From Rhabdophis nuchalis (taxonomy: Eukaryota > Chordata > Lepidosauria > Squamata > Natricidae): DNA of 64,000 nt. The DNA lies in the NCBI GenBank assembly GCA_039707465.1, contig CM077649.1, forward strand, positions 17,255,001 through 17,319,000, written 5' to 3'. A model generated the notes under the pieces. That model was not told the DNA's origin, did not search any database, and was given only the letters and a program-made list of their open reading frames with translations. Shown here in pieces: positions 46,351-57,245 of the stretch. Every line of letters begins with the position of its first letter. Positions within the stretch are counted from its first letter, which is position 1. The position numbers and the translations under genes were made by a program.

Positions 46351-46470
46351 AGAAAGAAGTCTGTTTAGTGCCAAGAAGACAATTGACAACAGCATTATTT
46401 AAACTAAACCAGAAATCAATTCCTTAGGAAGGCTAAAACTCCTTTTATTGACATTGGCTATAATATTAAC

Positions 46471-47957
46471 ATATTCAAATTCAAATTCAAATTCAAATTT
46501 ATTAACCGCACCCTCTCCCCACAGGGACCCGGGGCGGTGCACAGGCAAAGCTAAAAACAATATACAATAAATACAAAATACATACTTTAAAATAGAATTA
46601 AACAGTATTACCCGTGCTAAAAATAATTAAGATTAAGAACCCATTAAAATATTTAGAATCAGTAGACAGAGAGAACTATTCAAGGCCGGCCAGTCGAAAG
46701 AAATAGGTCTTCAATTTTACACGTTTTTGATGGAAGGAGCGGAGGTCAGTGGTCGTTCTAATATCAGGGGGAAGGTCGTTCCAGAGGGCCGGGCCCGCCA
46801 CATAGAGCGCCCTTCCCCTGGGCGTCGCCCGCTGACAAAGTCTAGTGGACGGCACCCGGAGAAGTCCCTCTCTGTGGGAGCGAATCGGTCGTGAGGATGT
46901 GTGGGGCAGGATCCGATCTCGCAGATAGCTAGGTCCCGAGCCATGGAGCGCTTTGAAGATGATAACTAACACCTTGAAGCGCACCCGGAAGACGACAGGT
47001 AGCCAGTGCAGCTCGCGCAAGAGCGGTGTAACGTGGGTAAACCTGGTGGTCCCCATAATTGCTCGCGCGGCTGCATTCTGAACTAACTGAAGCCTCCGGG
47101 TGCACCTCAAGGGGAGCCCCATGTAGAGAGAGTTACAATAGTCCAGTCGGGATGTCACGAGGGCATGAGTGACTGTGCGAAGGGCGTCCCGATCCAATAG
47201 GGGGCGCAATTGGCGAACCAGGCGAACCTGGTAGAACGCCCTCCTGGCCACGGCTGTCACTTGCTCTTCCATAGACAGCCGGGTATCCAGGAGGACACCC
47301 AAATTGCGCGCCCCATCCACAGGGGCAAGATGTTCGCCCCCTATGGCCAGCGTTGGAGAGAGCTGGTTGAATCGGGCAGCCGGAAACCACAGCCACTCGG
47401 TCTTGGTCAGGTTGAGCCTAAGTCCGTTACTTCCCATCCAGATCCGCACGGCTTCCAGGCACTGGCACATCACCGTTACGGCATCGTTGGAGTGGTTTGG
47501 GGTAGATATGTACAGCTGGGTGTCATCAGCGTACAGGTGGTATTCTACCCCAAAACCACGGATGATCTCACCCAGCGGCTTCATGTATGCATTAAACAGG
47601 AGAGGCGAGAGGACCGACCCCTGAGGCACCCCGCATGTGAGGGGTCTCGGGGTCGACCTCTGCTCTCCTGCCCGCACAAATTGCGATCGGCCAGAGAGGT
47701 AGGAGGAGAACCACCGTAAAACGGTGCCTCCCACCCCCAACCCCCCCAGCCGATGCAATAGGATACCATGGTCGATGGTATCGAAAGCCGCCGAGAGGTC
47801 TAATAGGACCAGGATGGAGGAACATCCCCCATCTCTGGCCCTCCAGAGATCATCTACCAACGCGACCAATGCCGTCTCGGTGCTATGCCCGGGCCGAAAG
47901 CCGGACTGGCGCGGATCTAGATAGTCAACTTCCTCCAGGTGACGGGGAAACTGTTGA
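46471..47957 (-). mobile_element. CR1-type LINE, 5'-truncated, with 397-codon reverse-transcriptase frame
   Basis: A minus-strand copy of the same young subfamily. The 3' end (accgcaccctctccccacag) carries an (ATTCAA)n tail at about 46473-46501. The open frame at 46676-47869 has [25 protein letters not shown] and [11 protein letters not shown], with the C-terminal [16 protein letters not shown] intact. It starts abruptly at gacggggaaactgttg (about 47957), so the endonuclease and the first reverse-transcriptase motifs are absent. A small insertion (HQK..RVK) lies near the C-terminus. Confidence 0.93.
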
Positions 47958-48548
47958 TATCACAAATCTGATGCGCTATACTCCTCCCATTTCTTATATT
48001 CCAATGAATTAGGGAGGCATATGCCTGATCTACTTCCAAATGTTATTTCATTGCTCTGGATTTTTTTTTAAAAAAATGTTTCCACCTAGATAGGTGATCC
48101 CCAACCTTTCCAATGGCAGCAGCATTGGAAATATGAAACGGCTTTACAGAAAATAACTTCAAAATATAGGATTTTAATATAGCTGTCATTATGCACTAAC
48201 ATATCTATATTATACTACAAAAAATGAAAGATTGGAATAAAAACAGAAAATCATTATACTTACATGCTGTTTTATGCTCTCCTTCCATTAATAACAAAGC
48301 AGCAAGGATATGTATGTAATAGATTAAGAGTACTCAACATGCTAGCTAGCTAGCTGAATGCACTTTAAGAATACACAATAAAGATTTATTCCAATTTTTC
48401 ATTTTTGTAGCATAATATAGATACTGGTGTGTCAGTGCATAATGCGCAATGAGAGGTATATTAAATGAGCAACGAGAGGTATATTAAATGAGCAATGAGC
48501 AGGAAGGAGACTGATATGAAAATAGAAAGGTAGGAGGGTGACTTAAGT
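47958..48548. other. Unique sequence
   Basis: AT-rich; a short direct repeat (atgagcaacgagaggtatat-type) lies near 48450-48495. Nothing else recognised. Confidence 0.4.
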
Positions 48549-48639
48549 CAGGGGTCCGCAACCTTTGCAACTTTAAGTCTGAAGGACTTCAGCTCCCAGA
48601 CTTCTCCAGACTTAAAGTTGCAAAGGTTGGGGACCCCTG
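48549..48639. mobile_element. Palindromic hAT-type MITE, internally deleted, 91 bp
   Basis: The left end CAGGGGTCCGCAACCTTTGC runs to cagacttctcc, and the right arm resumes at agacttaaagttgcaaagg. The hairpin centre is lost. Flanks acttaagt and acttaagg (48541-48548, 48640-48647) agree at 7 of 8. Confidence 0.9.
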
Positions 48640-48884
48640 ACTTAAGGTGTTCCGGAAACAAGATCTTGGACAAAATTCAGGTGCAAACATGAAAAGTCCT
48701 GGAAGAACTGGAACAAATAAGGTAAATTCAGCTGGGAATGTTATTCTTTTGCATGATGGCCATCTATCTAAGTGATGTTTGCCAGATTGTAGACAAAATT
48801 TTAATCTGGTCCAATTCTCCATTTTTTATATGCTCAGATGGTCAGATTACTGAGTGAAATCTTTAGAATGCAGGCGTTGACATT

Positions 48885-49766
48885 TATTTATTTATTTATT
48901 TTATTAAATTTATACCCCGCCCTTCTCCAAAAGGACCCAGGGCGGCGCACAGGAATTTAAAATACATACAAAATTGAATAAAAAATTTAAGAAACTTATT
49001 TAATAATCGTCCTGTGCTAAAACCAAATTAAAATCCCCAAAATTTAAAACTATCTAAAATAGTCACAGCGGAGGTTATGCTAGGCCGGCTAGATGAAAAA
49101 AATGTGTCTTTAGACACTGGCGGAAGAGGCGGAGGTCGGAGATGGTGCGAAGTTCAGGGGGTAGGTCGTTCCACAGGGCAGGGCCCGCCACAGAGAAGGC
49201 CCTTCCCCTGGGTGTCGCTAGCCGGCATTGTCCGGCCGACGGCACCCTGAGAAGGCCCCCTCTGTGGAAGCGGATCGGTCGAAGGGATGTATGGGGCAGG
49301 AGATGGTCTCGCATGTAACTAGGTCCCGAGCCATGGAGTGCTTTAAAGACGGGCGTCAGAACCTTGAAGCGCACCCGAAAGATCACAGGAAGCCAGTGCA
49401 GCTCGCGCAGGATTGGTGCTATGTGGGAGTGTCTGGGCGCTCCCGTGATCACCTGCGCGGCTGCATTCTGGACTAACTGTAGCTTTCGAGTGCACCTCAA
49501 GGGAAGCCCCATGTAGAGAGCATTACAGTAGTCGAGTCGGGATGTCACGAGTGCTTGAGTGACTGTGCGAAGGGCAGACCAGGGCAGTAAGGGGTGCAAT
49601 TGGCGCATCAGCCGTACCTGATGAAACGCCCCCCTGGCCAAGGCCGCCACATGGTCCTCCATGGACAGCCAGGAATCCAGGAGGACACCCAAATTGCACG
49701 CCCTCTCCACGGGGGCCGGTGTTTCGCCCCCAATGGCCAGAGTTGGAGTAATCTGGCTGAACCGGG
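48885..49766 (-). mobile_element. CR1-type LINE 3' portion, older subfamily, (ATTT)n tail
   Basis: The minus-strand frame at 49075-49710 encodes 211 residues of the C-terminal reverse transcriptase: [49 protein letters not shown] and [19 protein letters not shown]. The 3' end taccccgcccttctccaaaa is followed by an (ATTT)n tail. Truncated 5' near 49766. Confidence 0.9.
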
Positions 49767-50244
49767 GTGCATTATGACATTATGTAGCTTGTTGCAGTTA
49801 AGGTATTTTCTTTGTTGCTTTTAAAAGAAAAATTATTTTCTGGTTTACTCTGGTATTGTTGTAGTAAAGGATCATGTTTCAAAACCATTTGATTAATATA
49901 TCCTAGTCTAAGGAAAAAAAAGAGGGGGGGATTGTGCTCCATCAAATAAGGGTGGACATTTTTGTATTCAATAACAAGCCGTAATATGCCTGAATAAAAC
50001 TCTTTCACTTTGGGCCATAGCTACAGTATAACCCAATATACCTGATTTCCAGTAGAGGAAGTGGAAAGTATAGTTTTTAGGGAAAGGCTTTGCCGGCAAG
50101 GTGTGGCTCATCATGATAGATAACTCCTATTTCTCCTTCTTGCTACACCAAATATAATAATGCATATTTAGATACATTTCACTCCAGTACACATCTTGCA
50201 TAATTAGCAAATACTTTGAAAAAAGTAGCCCCAGTACCAAAAAA
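49767..50244. other. Unique sequence
   Basis: No element recognised. Confidence 0.4.
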
Positions 50245-51462
50245 CTCCTTTGTCAAAAGCTCCTGAGTGGAGTGGGGCAGGGCCATTCCTCCCGGTATGG
50301 TACAGTACGCCAGAAGAGGTAGCGAAAAACTAGCATACCGGACCTGATGCAATGGCAGCCTGGCCACGCCCCCATACTGGCGAAAGAAAGAATATCCCAT
50401 CATCCTGGAACTGCGCCGCGCTGAGGAGTTGTACTGCATGGAGGTGCCTGACAGAAGCAGCGGCAACAGCAGTGGCAAAGCACACACTGCCTTTGGGGCC
50501 CCGTTTCCCCAGCGGAATCAACTGTGGCAGCACCAACAGGCAGCGGGAGAAGGAAGAAAGTGCTCTAGAGGGCAGGCGGTGGAGAAGAGCCTGCCCAGGA
50601 CATCCGCCTAGTGCCTTTCTTCCTTCTCCTGCTGGCAAAAGAAAGAATATCCCAGTGTCCGTTGGTGCCGCTGCAGTTGATTCGGCTAAGGGAACAGCCC
50701 CCGAAAGCAGGGTGTATTATGCCACCGTTGCTGTCAGTTGTGTCCACACAGGAGAACTCCCCAGCATGACACAGTTTCGGGATGGCAGAGTGCCAAGGCA
50801 AGCTCTCTCTCCACTACCACCACCACCACTGTTGCCACTGAAGCTGGGAACGGCCGCGCCTGCTCACGCGTGCCTCCCACAAGCTGGTAAAGTCTGTGAG
50901 CCTAGAAGCAGGCGTGGCAACTAGCGCACACCATATGCCAGTTGCTAGAGCCTCTCCGCACAGGCAAGCTGTGAAAATCAATTAAAGGCCTGTACCTGCT
51001 CACGCGCCATCAGAGGCAACTCCGGTGAAATCGGACTGAAGAGCCTCACTCACTGGCCGCAACATCGCATGTGCCTTCTGTGGAGTGCTCAACACCTTCG
51101 GACATCCACCAGGTCACCTGCCGAGTGGCAGAGAAATCGGGTTTCGGCAAAGGGGGGGGAAAGCCATTTGAAATTAGCCATCTCTGCTAAAAAGGCGGGA
51201 ACCATGGCCAGGAGATAACAACACAACTAACCATATTCGGTTAACCCCCAGAGTGGGAAGAGGCTGAATTGGGGACTTCGGTGAGTTGGTTTGTAGGACA
51301 TGGATGCCAATAATCATAGAATTTGTTGGGCGTCGGTTTTAGTTCATAGAATATATCTACAAATATAACTGGAAGGGGGGGGTGAGAGAAAAAGAGGGGA
51401 AGAGAGAAAGAAAGAAGGAAGGAAGAGATAAAAAAGAGAGACAAAGATAGAGAGAGAAAAAG

Positions 51463-51517
<55 letters not shown>

Positions 51518-51866
51518 ACTTATGACCACAATTAAGCCCAAAATAAGCAAGAGCGTTGTTAGGTGAGTTTCACCATTTTACAAGTTGGCCACACCCACCA
51601 GGTCACATGACTGCAAAGCCATGCCCACAAAATAGGCCACACCCATGGAATAGGTAGTGAAATATTTGAAACCCACCTGTGGGCAGTGCTTTGTGTTCCA
51701 TAAGGAGAAGCAGCAGCCAAAAGCAGCCCTTTTGCAAAAAGTTCCTAAGTGCAAGAACAACAAAGAGAAAGTCTTTCTGGCACATTATGTTTCTGGGTCT
51801 GCTTTCAGCTTTTATTGTTTATTTGCCCAGCCCAGCCTAGCCCAGGAACTTTTGGCAAAAGGGTAT
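50245..51866. other. GC-rich repeat-like block of unknown identity
   Basis: About 1 kb (50270-51230) is much more GC-rich than its surroundings and contains related words in tandem (agaaagaatatccca at about 50386 and 50640). An outer inverted pair is CTTTGTCAAAAGCTCCTG near 50250 and CAGGAACTTTTGGCAAAAG near 51843, with a further copy of the motif near 51727. This could be the frame of a 1.6 kb transposon. A 190-codon open frame at 50352-50924 has no recognisable domain and looks like a by-product of GC-rich sequence. Confidence 0.35.
51380..51678. mobile_element. Diverged relative of the GAAA-containing hAT family (right half)
   Basis: A purine microsatellite (GAAG/GAAA, about 51383-51520) is followed by accacaattaagcccaaaat, gcaagagcgttgtt, ccatgcccacaaaataggcc and gaaacccacctgtg. 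This is the same order as in 8045-8503. The left terminus was not found. Confidence 0.7.
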
Positions 51867-51960
51867 TTTGTCATGTGCCACATCTCTAGGCTCTTTTGGG
51901 CTAATTTTGTTTCCTCAGTCAAATCCCAGCCCAGCCCACCTTAGCTGACCTTCGCTCATC

Positions 51961-52293
51961 ATGAATAGATTCGCTCAGCACAGAGAGGAACCTGCTCCAC
52001 TGTATATCGAGGGGGGCTGTGTGGAGAGGGTTTCCTCTTTTAAATTCTTAGGAGTGCTTATTAGCCAAGATCTCACCTGGAAAAACAACACGTCTCTGGT
52101 GATTGGAAAAGCCCAACAGAGACTTCATTTCCTTAGAGTCCTGCGGAAAAATCAGGTGGAACAACGGCTGATGACCTCTTTCTATCGGTCCACCATAGAA
52201 AGTGTCCTCACATATTGTATCACAGTGTGGTATGCTGGTTTAACAGTTGCGAAGAGGAAGGCACTACAGAGAGCGATCAATTCGGCACAAGAA
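51961..52293 (+). mobile_element. L2-like LINE reverse-transcriptase fragment, 5' part (interrupted)
   Basis: The reading frame encodes a LINE reverse-transcriptase C-terminal region: VERVSSFKFLGVLISQDLTW, then KAQQRLHFLRVLRK, MTSFYRSTIESVLTYCITVW and RKALQRAINSAQE. The frame breaks at 52293, where a CR1-type element is inserted. The matching continuation is at 56871. Clade by motif style (L2/Maui-like); not verified. Confidence 0.85.
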
Positions 52294-53482
52294 ACCAGCA
52301 TGCGCGAAGAGATGGCGGTCTGCCTCTGAGCTCCGCGCGGGCCACGGGGGCTCTTTGGAAAATAGGGATGCCGCCCGACCCTCTTTACCAGCTTTGAGGG
52401 TCGGGCCCAGTAAGTGACCACCCTGGCTTACCATCGAGGCCATGGACGGCCTCCCAGGGTGAGTTGACGGCCGAGAACGGGGGTTTTGCTGACCGGAAGG
52501 TGCCGGTCAGCTGGAGACGCCGGGCGTCAGGCCGATGTCGGGCCGATGTCGGGCTTGTAGAGCCCGCCGGGGGAGAAAGCGGGGGAGAAAGCGGAGTGTT
52601 GGAGGCCGGGCAGAAGGTCTGCTGGACGCTGGAGAGGCGGAGACCGGGCAGGAGGCTGGGCAGGAGGCTTGCCAGAAGGTCTGCCGAGGCGTGCCGAATG
52701 TCGAAGGCCGAAGGATGTGAGAGGCCGGGCTGCCAGAGGCCGGGACGCCAGGCTGGACAGAAGGCAAGATGGGACTGCCGAGTGCGGAGGGCCATGAGGG
52801 GCCAGAACGCGGAAGGCCGGGATGCCAGCCTGGGAGGGACAACTGGCGAGGACGATCTAGGCCCGATAACAGCAGGGCCGTAGCCGAGATGACCCAATCT
52901 GGACTCCTTTATTTGGCCGACTCCATTAGTGTACCGGTGAGTGGGAAAATCGGAGGTCTAGCAGCCGGGAGCCGGGAGGCCGCATAACAGCTGGGCCGAG
53001 GCCTAAGAAGATCCAGGCTGAGGCCCTGTTCCCTACTGACTCTGCCCTGTTTAAACCAACTTAAACAAGGACCCACAAGGGGGGCCGGGAGATCCTCCAA
53101 GGGGCCCAACCATGTACCATCTTTGGCTGAGGCCTGAGGCTCTGGAAGAGTGGGACTGGACTGGACTTGCTAAGGCCACGCCTGTGATAGTGCACTTATG
53201 TGATCATGTGCACTTTATGCGATTATTTATTGACCATCATACCCAGGATTTTAACTTCTCTATACCGTATTATTGACTTACTGGAATTAATTAATTTTAA
53301 CACCTATTTAATATTTATTGAATATATATTTTAACATCTGCAATATTTATTTAATATTTATTCTGACCATCCAAGCGTCTCTGTACCCAATTGATTCCCT
53401 GCTGTTGATGTGACCCGTAATATATTCAAGGGCAGACCTAATCCTACTGCGGGAGTCCCCCCTCTCGCAGGTATGGCCCGCT

Positions 53483-54130
53483 GTGTTATCAAGGGCACAC
53501 TTTGATGAGGGACTAATAAGTCAGGAGAAGTGGCGAAAGCGCAGGTGTAGGGGTTTTTTAGTTAAAAAATTGTTGTCTATTTTAGGGGGTACCAGGGAGG
53601 GGGGAGGGTATAGACAGGTTGAGACTAGCCAGAAGGGAACGGGCCGAGCCAGCAGACGACGGAGGGAGGCGGATGGTCCCGCCAAGAGGGGGGATACAGG
53701 GGTCGTTTCCATGGAGGGCTTACCCATTGAGAGGGTGGCAGGGAGAGGCAGATCCGATGGGAGACAAGTACTATCCTCCCGGTTGGGGGCACGAGGCCGA
53801 TGGTTACAAACGGTCAAGTGCCACAACCCCCGCAGGCTAGGTGGTCAGGGAGTACAGAGCCAGGGTCTACGGCTGATGTTCTGCAATGCCAGGTCCGTGG
53901 TCAACAAAGCCCCCCTCATCCGCCTTGTGTCAGAGGGGGAGCCGGACCTGGTAGGAATTGCGGAGACCTGGTTGGGCCACGAGGGAGGACTCCCTCTCGT
54001 TGAAATGTGCCCACCAGGCTACCGCGCTTTTCATCAGCCTCGGGCCCTAGGCAGGGGTGGTGGGGTAGCGGTTATCATTAGGGAAGGTCTGGAGCCGAGA
54101 GAGACCATTGTGCCAGACCACCGGTTGTGA
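53483..54130 (+). pseudogene. CR1-type ORF2, N-terminal part up to the frameshift
   Basis: The 215-codon frame has a basic leader of about 125 residues with no recognised fold, then the start of the APE-type endonuclease: GLRLMFCNARSVVNKAPLIR (the NARS asparagine is catalytic in the family), AETWLGHEGG and LGRGGGVAVII. It ends in IVPDHRL at a stop because two bases are missing near 54113 relative to the copy at 35578-38376. The rest of the protein continues in the frame at 54108-56675. The start codon is the first ATG of the open stretch; an earlier non-ATG start cannot be excluded. Confidence 0.85.
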
Positions 54131-56675
54131 GTCCCTCTGTGTGAAGTGGGGCCTAGGGAGTCAGTTGGGCTTGCTAGTTGTATACCTGGCTCCCCGCTAT
54201 GTAACAGCAGCCCTGCACGAGCTCCTCGAGGTGATCGCTACGGTGGCAATTGAGACCCCCAGACTTTTAGTCATGGGGGACTTTAATCTGCCATCGGTGG
54301 GCAAATCATCCGGGGTAGCTCGGGAGTTCATGGCTTCCATGACGGCCATGGACCTGACCCAAGTAATTCAAGGCCCCACTCACGAGGGTGGACATACACT
54401 GGATCTCATCTTTGTCTCAGGCCAATGGAAGAGTGATCTGGGTATAGGGGATATAGTCATCACACCCTTGTCATGGACAGACCACTCACTTCTCCGGCTC
54501 GACTTTCCAACCGCTGCCCCTCACCGCGGGGAGGCGGAACCTGAGTCACCAATTTGGTTCCGCCCCAGGCGCCTGATGGACCCTGATGGGTTCCAGACGG
54601 CGCTTGGGCCACTTCCTGTACCCCTGACCCGCGTCCCGATGGAGGACCTCGTGGCCGCATGGAATACTGCGACCACGGGAGCCTTGGACCGGGTCGCGCC
54701 CTTGCGGCCTCTCTTGTGGCGGCGAGCCACCCTGGCTCCTTGGTTCACCGAGGAGCTAAGGGTGATGAAACGCCACAAGAGATGCCTAGAGAGAAGATGG
54801 AGGTCTTCCCGTTCTGAATCCGACCGGACACAGGTAAGAGCCCATTTACGGACTTACATTGTGGCGCTGAGAGTGGCCAAACGCCATCATTGTGCCACCC
54901 TCATAGCATCCGCAGAAAACCGCCCTGCCGCCCTGTTTAGGGTGACCCGCTCCCTTCTTCAACAGAGGGTGCGGGAAGCCCCGCTACAGGGTAGAGCAGA
55001 GGAATTTGTGACTTTTCTGCAGGAGAAAATCGCTCAGATACAGAACGAGTTAGCCCCCATTGATGGCCCAGTGGGATGCCACGAGACAGATCTTGTTTGG
55101 GAGGAGTTTGACTCCGTTACTTCCGAGGATATGGACAGGTTACGTGGGCGACTGCGAGCCACCACATGTTTATTGGACCCGTGTCCCTCCTGGCTTGTAC
55201 TGGCATCCTGGGAGGTGACACGAGGCTGGCTCCAAGAGGTTGTCAACGCATCCTTAAGTGAGGGTTCCTTGCCTGCTTCCCTAAAAGAGGCTATGGTGAG
55301 GCCCCTCCTTAAGAAGCCCTCTTTGGATCCAGCTCTTTTAACCAACTATCGTCCAGTCTCCAACCTTCCCTTCTTGGCGAAGGTTGTTGAGAGTGTGGTG
55401 GCACAACAGTTTCCCCGTCACCTGGAGGAAGTTGATTATCTAGACCCGCGCCAGTCCGGCTTTCGGCCCGGGCATAGCACCGAGACGGCATTGGTCGCGT
55501 TGGTCGATGATCTCTGGAGGGCCAGAGATGGGGGTTGTTCCTCCATCCTGGTCCTATTAGACCTCTCGGCGGCTTTCGATACCATCGACCATGGTATCCT
55601 ATTGCATCGGCTGGGGGGGTTGGGGGTGGGAGGCACCGTTTTACGGTGGTTCTCCTCCTACCTCTCTGGCCGATCGCAATTTGTGTTAACAGGAGAGCAG
55701 AGGTCGACCCCGAGACCCCTCACATGTGGGGTGCCTCAGGGGTCGGTCCTCTCGCCTCTCCTGTTTAACACATATATGAAGCCGCTGGGTGAGATCATCC
55801 GTGGTTTTGGGGTAGAGTACCATCTCTACGCTGATGATACTCAGCTGTATATATCTACCCCAAACCACCCCAACGATGCCGTAGCGGTGATGTGCCAGTG
55901 CCTGGAAGCCGTACGGATCTGGATGGGAAGAAACGGACTCAAGCTCAACCCGACCAAGACCGAGTGGCTGTGGTTTCCGGCTGCCCGATTCAACCAGTTG
56001 ACTCCATCGCTGGCCATTGGGGGCGAACATCTTGCCCCAGTGGATGGGGCGCGCAACTTGGGTGTCCTCCTGGATGCCCGGCTGTCCATGGAAGATCAAG
56101 TGACAGCCGTGGCCAGGAGGGCGTTTTACCAGGTTCGCCTGGTTCGCCAGTTGCGCCCCCTATTGGATCGGGATGCCCTTCGCACAGTCACCCATGCTCT
56201 CGTGACATCCCGACTGGACTATTGTAACTCTCTCTACATGGGGCTCCCCTTGAGGTGCACCCGAAGACTTCAGCTGGTCCAGAATGCAGCCGCGCGAGCA
56301 ATAATGGGTACCGCAAGGTATACCCATGTAACACCGCTCTTGCGCGAGCTGCACTGGCTACCTGTCGTCTTTCGGGTGCGCTTCAAGGTGTTAGTTCTCA
56401 TCTTTAAAGCGCTCCATGGCTCGGGACCTAGCTATCTGCGGGATCGGATTCTGCCCCATACATCCTCCCGGCCGATTCGCTCCCACAGAGAGGGACTGCT
56501 CCGGGTGCCGTCCACTAGACTTTGTCAGCGGGCGACGCCCAGGGGAAGGGCCTTCTCTGTGGCGGGCCCAGCCCTCTGGAACGACCTTCCCCCCAACATT
56601 AGAACAACTATGGACCTCCGCTCCTTCCGTCAGAAATTAAAAACTCACTTTTTCTGCTTGGCCGGCCTAGGTTAG
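54108..56675 (+). CDS. CR1-type ORF2: rest of endonuclease and complete reverse transcriptase
   Basis: An 855-codon open frame. The endonuclease continues with GDFNLPSVG (about 57) and SWTDHSLL (about 123). The reverse transcriptase is complete, with NYRPVSNL (about 413), [10 protein letters not shown] (449), [12 protein letters not shown] (484), [13 protein letters not shown] (541) and the catalytic YADDTQLY (574). The C-terminus [20 protein letters not shown] and WNDLPPNIRTT is intact. It aligns without any other length change to the minus-strand frame at 35578-38376 except that it keeps the four residues lost there. A single 2-base deletion near 54113 separates it from its N-terminus, so the element is one lesion from a full ORF2. 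The first ATG here is an internal methionine, not the natural start. Confidence 0.92.
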   Translation: MCQTTGCESLCVKWGLGSQLGLLVVYLAPRYVTAALHELLEVIATVAIETPRLLVMGDFNLPSVGKSSGVAREFMASMTAMDLTQVIQGPTHEGGHTLDLIFVSGQWKSDLGIGDIVITPLSWTDHSLLRLDFPTAAPHRGEAEPESPIWFRPRRLMDPDGFQTALGPLPVPLTRVPMEDLVAAWNTATTGALDRVAPLRPLLWRRATLAPWFTEELRVMKRHKRCLERRWRSSRSESDRTQVRAHLRTYIVALRVAKRHHCATLIASAENRPAALFRVTRSLLQQRVREAPLQGRAEEFVTFLQEKIAQIQNELAPIDGPVGCHETDLVWEEFDSVTSEDMDRLRGRLRATTCLLDPCPSWLVLASWEVTRGWLQEVVNASLSEGSLPASLKEAMVRPLLKKPSLDPALLTNYRPVSNLPFLAKVVESVVAQQFPRHLEEVDYLDPRQSGFRPGHSTETALVALVDDLWRARDGGCSSILVLLDLSAAFDTIDHGILLHRLGGLGVGGTVLRWFSSYLSGRSQFVLTGEQRSTPRPLTCGVPQGSVLSPLLFNTYMKPLGEIIRGFGVEYHLYADDTQLYISTPNHPNDAVAVMCQCLEAVRIWMGRNGLKLNPTKTEWLWFPAARFNQLTPSLAIGGEHLAPVDGARNLGVLLDARLSMEDQVTAVARRAFYQVRLVRQLRPLLDRDALRTVTHALVTSRLDYCNSLYMGLPLRCTRRLQLVQNAAARAIMGTARYTHVTPLLRELHWLPVVFRVRFKVLVLIFKALHGSGPSYLRDRILPHTSSRPIRSHREGLLRVPSTRLCQRATPRGRAFSVAGPALWNDLPPNIRTTMDLRSFRQKLKTHFFCLAGLG

Positions 56676-56870
56676 TCTCTGCCCAGGGATTAGGGATTGT
56701 TAATTTTAAATGGGAATTTTAGTGCAGGGATAGTTAAATTTAATTTGTTTTTATTGTATTTATTGTATTCATGTATATATTTTATGCTGTTTTATTCCTC
56801 CCTGTACACCGCTCCGAGTCCCCTAGGGGAGAGGACGCGGTTATACAAATAAATATTCGATTCGATATTC

Positions 56871-57245
56871 GATCAGTTGCCCTCTGACATCACTGGATAA
56901 CATCGCCAGATCTCGCTGCTTTAGCAGAGCAAGGGAGATTCTCATAGATGATTCACACCCTGGTTGGTATCTCTTTGCCCTTCTACCATCAGGCAGAAGA
57001 TATCAAAGTATAGCCAGCCAAACAAACAGGTTTAAAGATAGTTTCTATCCTTGGGCTGTGAGACTTTTAAATTCAACCGCAATCACTCCATCCACATGCT
57101 AGTTTTTTCTTTTTTCTTTTCCCTCTTTTTTTTATTTCTGTTATAATTTTTGCACCAGTGAAGTTAAAACCAATTTCATTGTAATTTTAGTACAATGACA
57201 ATAAAGATGATGATGATGATGATGATGATGATTATTATTATTATT
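56871..57245 (+). mobile_element. L2-like LINE, 3' continuation with GAT tail
   Basis: It resumes the frame broken at 52293: ISCPLTSLDNIARSRCFSRA, then HPGWYLFALLPSGRRYQS and NRFKDSFYPWAVRLLNST up to a stop near 57100. The 3' UTR ends acaatgacaataaagatgat with a (GAT)n then (ATT)n tail. Together with 51961-52293 this is one LINE copy split by a later insertion. Confidence 0.88.

Larger units (their letters stand above)
52294..56870 (+). mobile_element. Full-length CR1-type LINE inserted into an L2-like LINE
   Basis: About 4.58 kb on the plus strand. The left junction breaks the L2-like frame at codon SAQE. The right junction is a short ATTCG-type tail (about 56852-56871), after which the L2-like frame resumes with ISCPL. 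The first 1.2 kb is GC-rich with internal tandem words (gccgatgtcggg twice, gggggagaaagc twice) and is probably promoter and 5' UTR. No convincing ORF1 is seen. ORF2 follows in two overlapping frames (53483-54130 and 54108-56675). The 3' UTR ends ccgctccgagtccccctgg-like, as at 17504-17941. Confidence 0.92.

Noticed and set aside
50352..50924. 190-codon plus-strand frame in the GC-rich block
   Set aside because: Low-complexity composition driven by GC content, no recognised domain, no splice or promoter evidence.
52464..52883. 139-codon frame in the 5' region of the CR1-type element as a possible ORF1
   Set aside because: Arg/Gly-rich repetitive text from tandem GC words; no zinc knuckle or coiled coil seen, and overlapping minus-strand frames are equally long.
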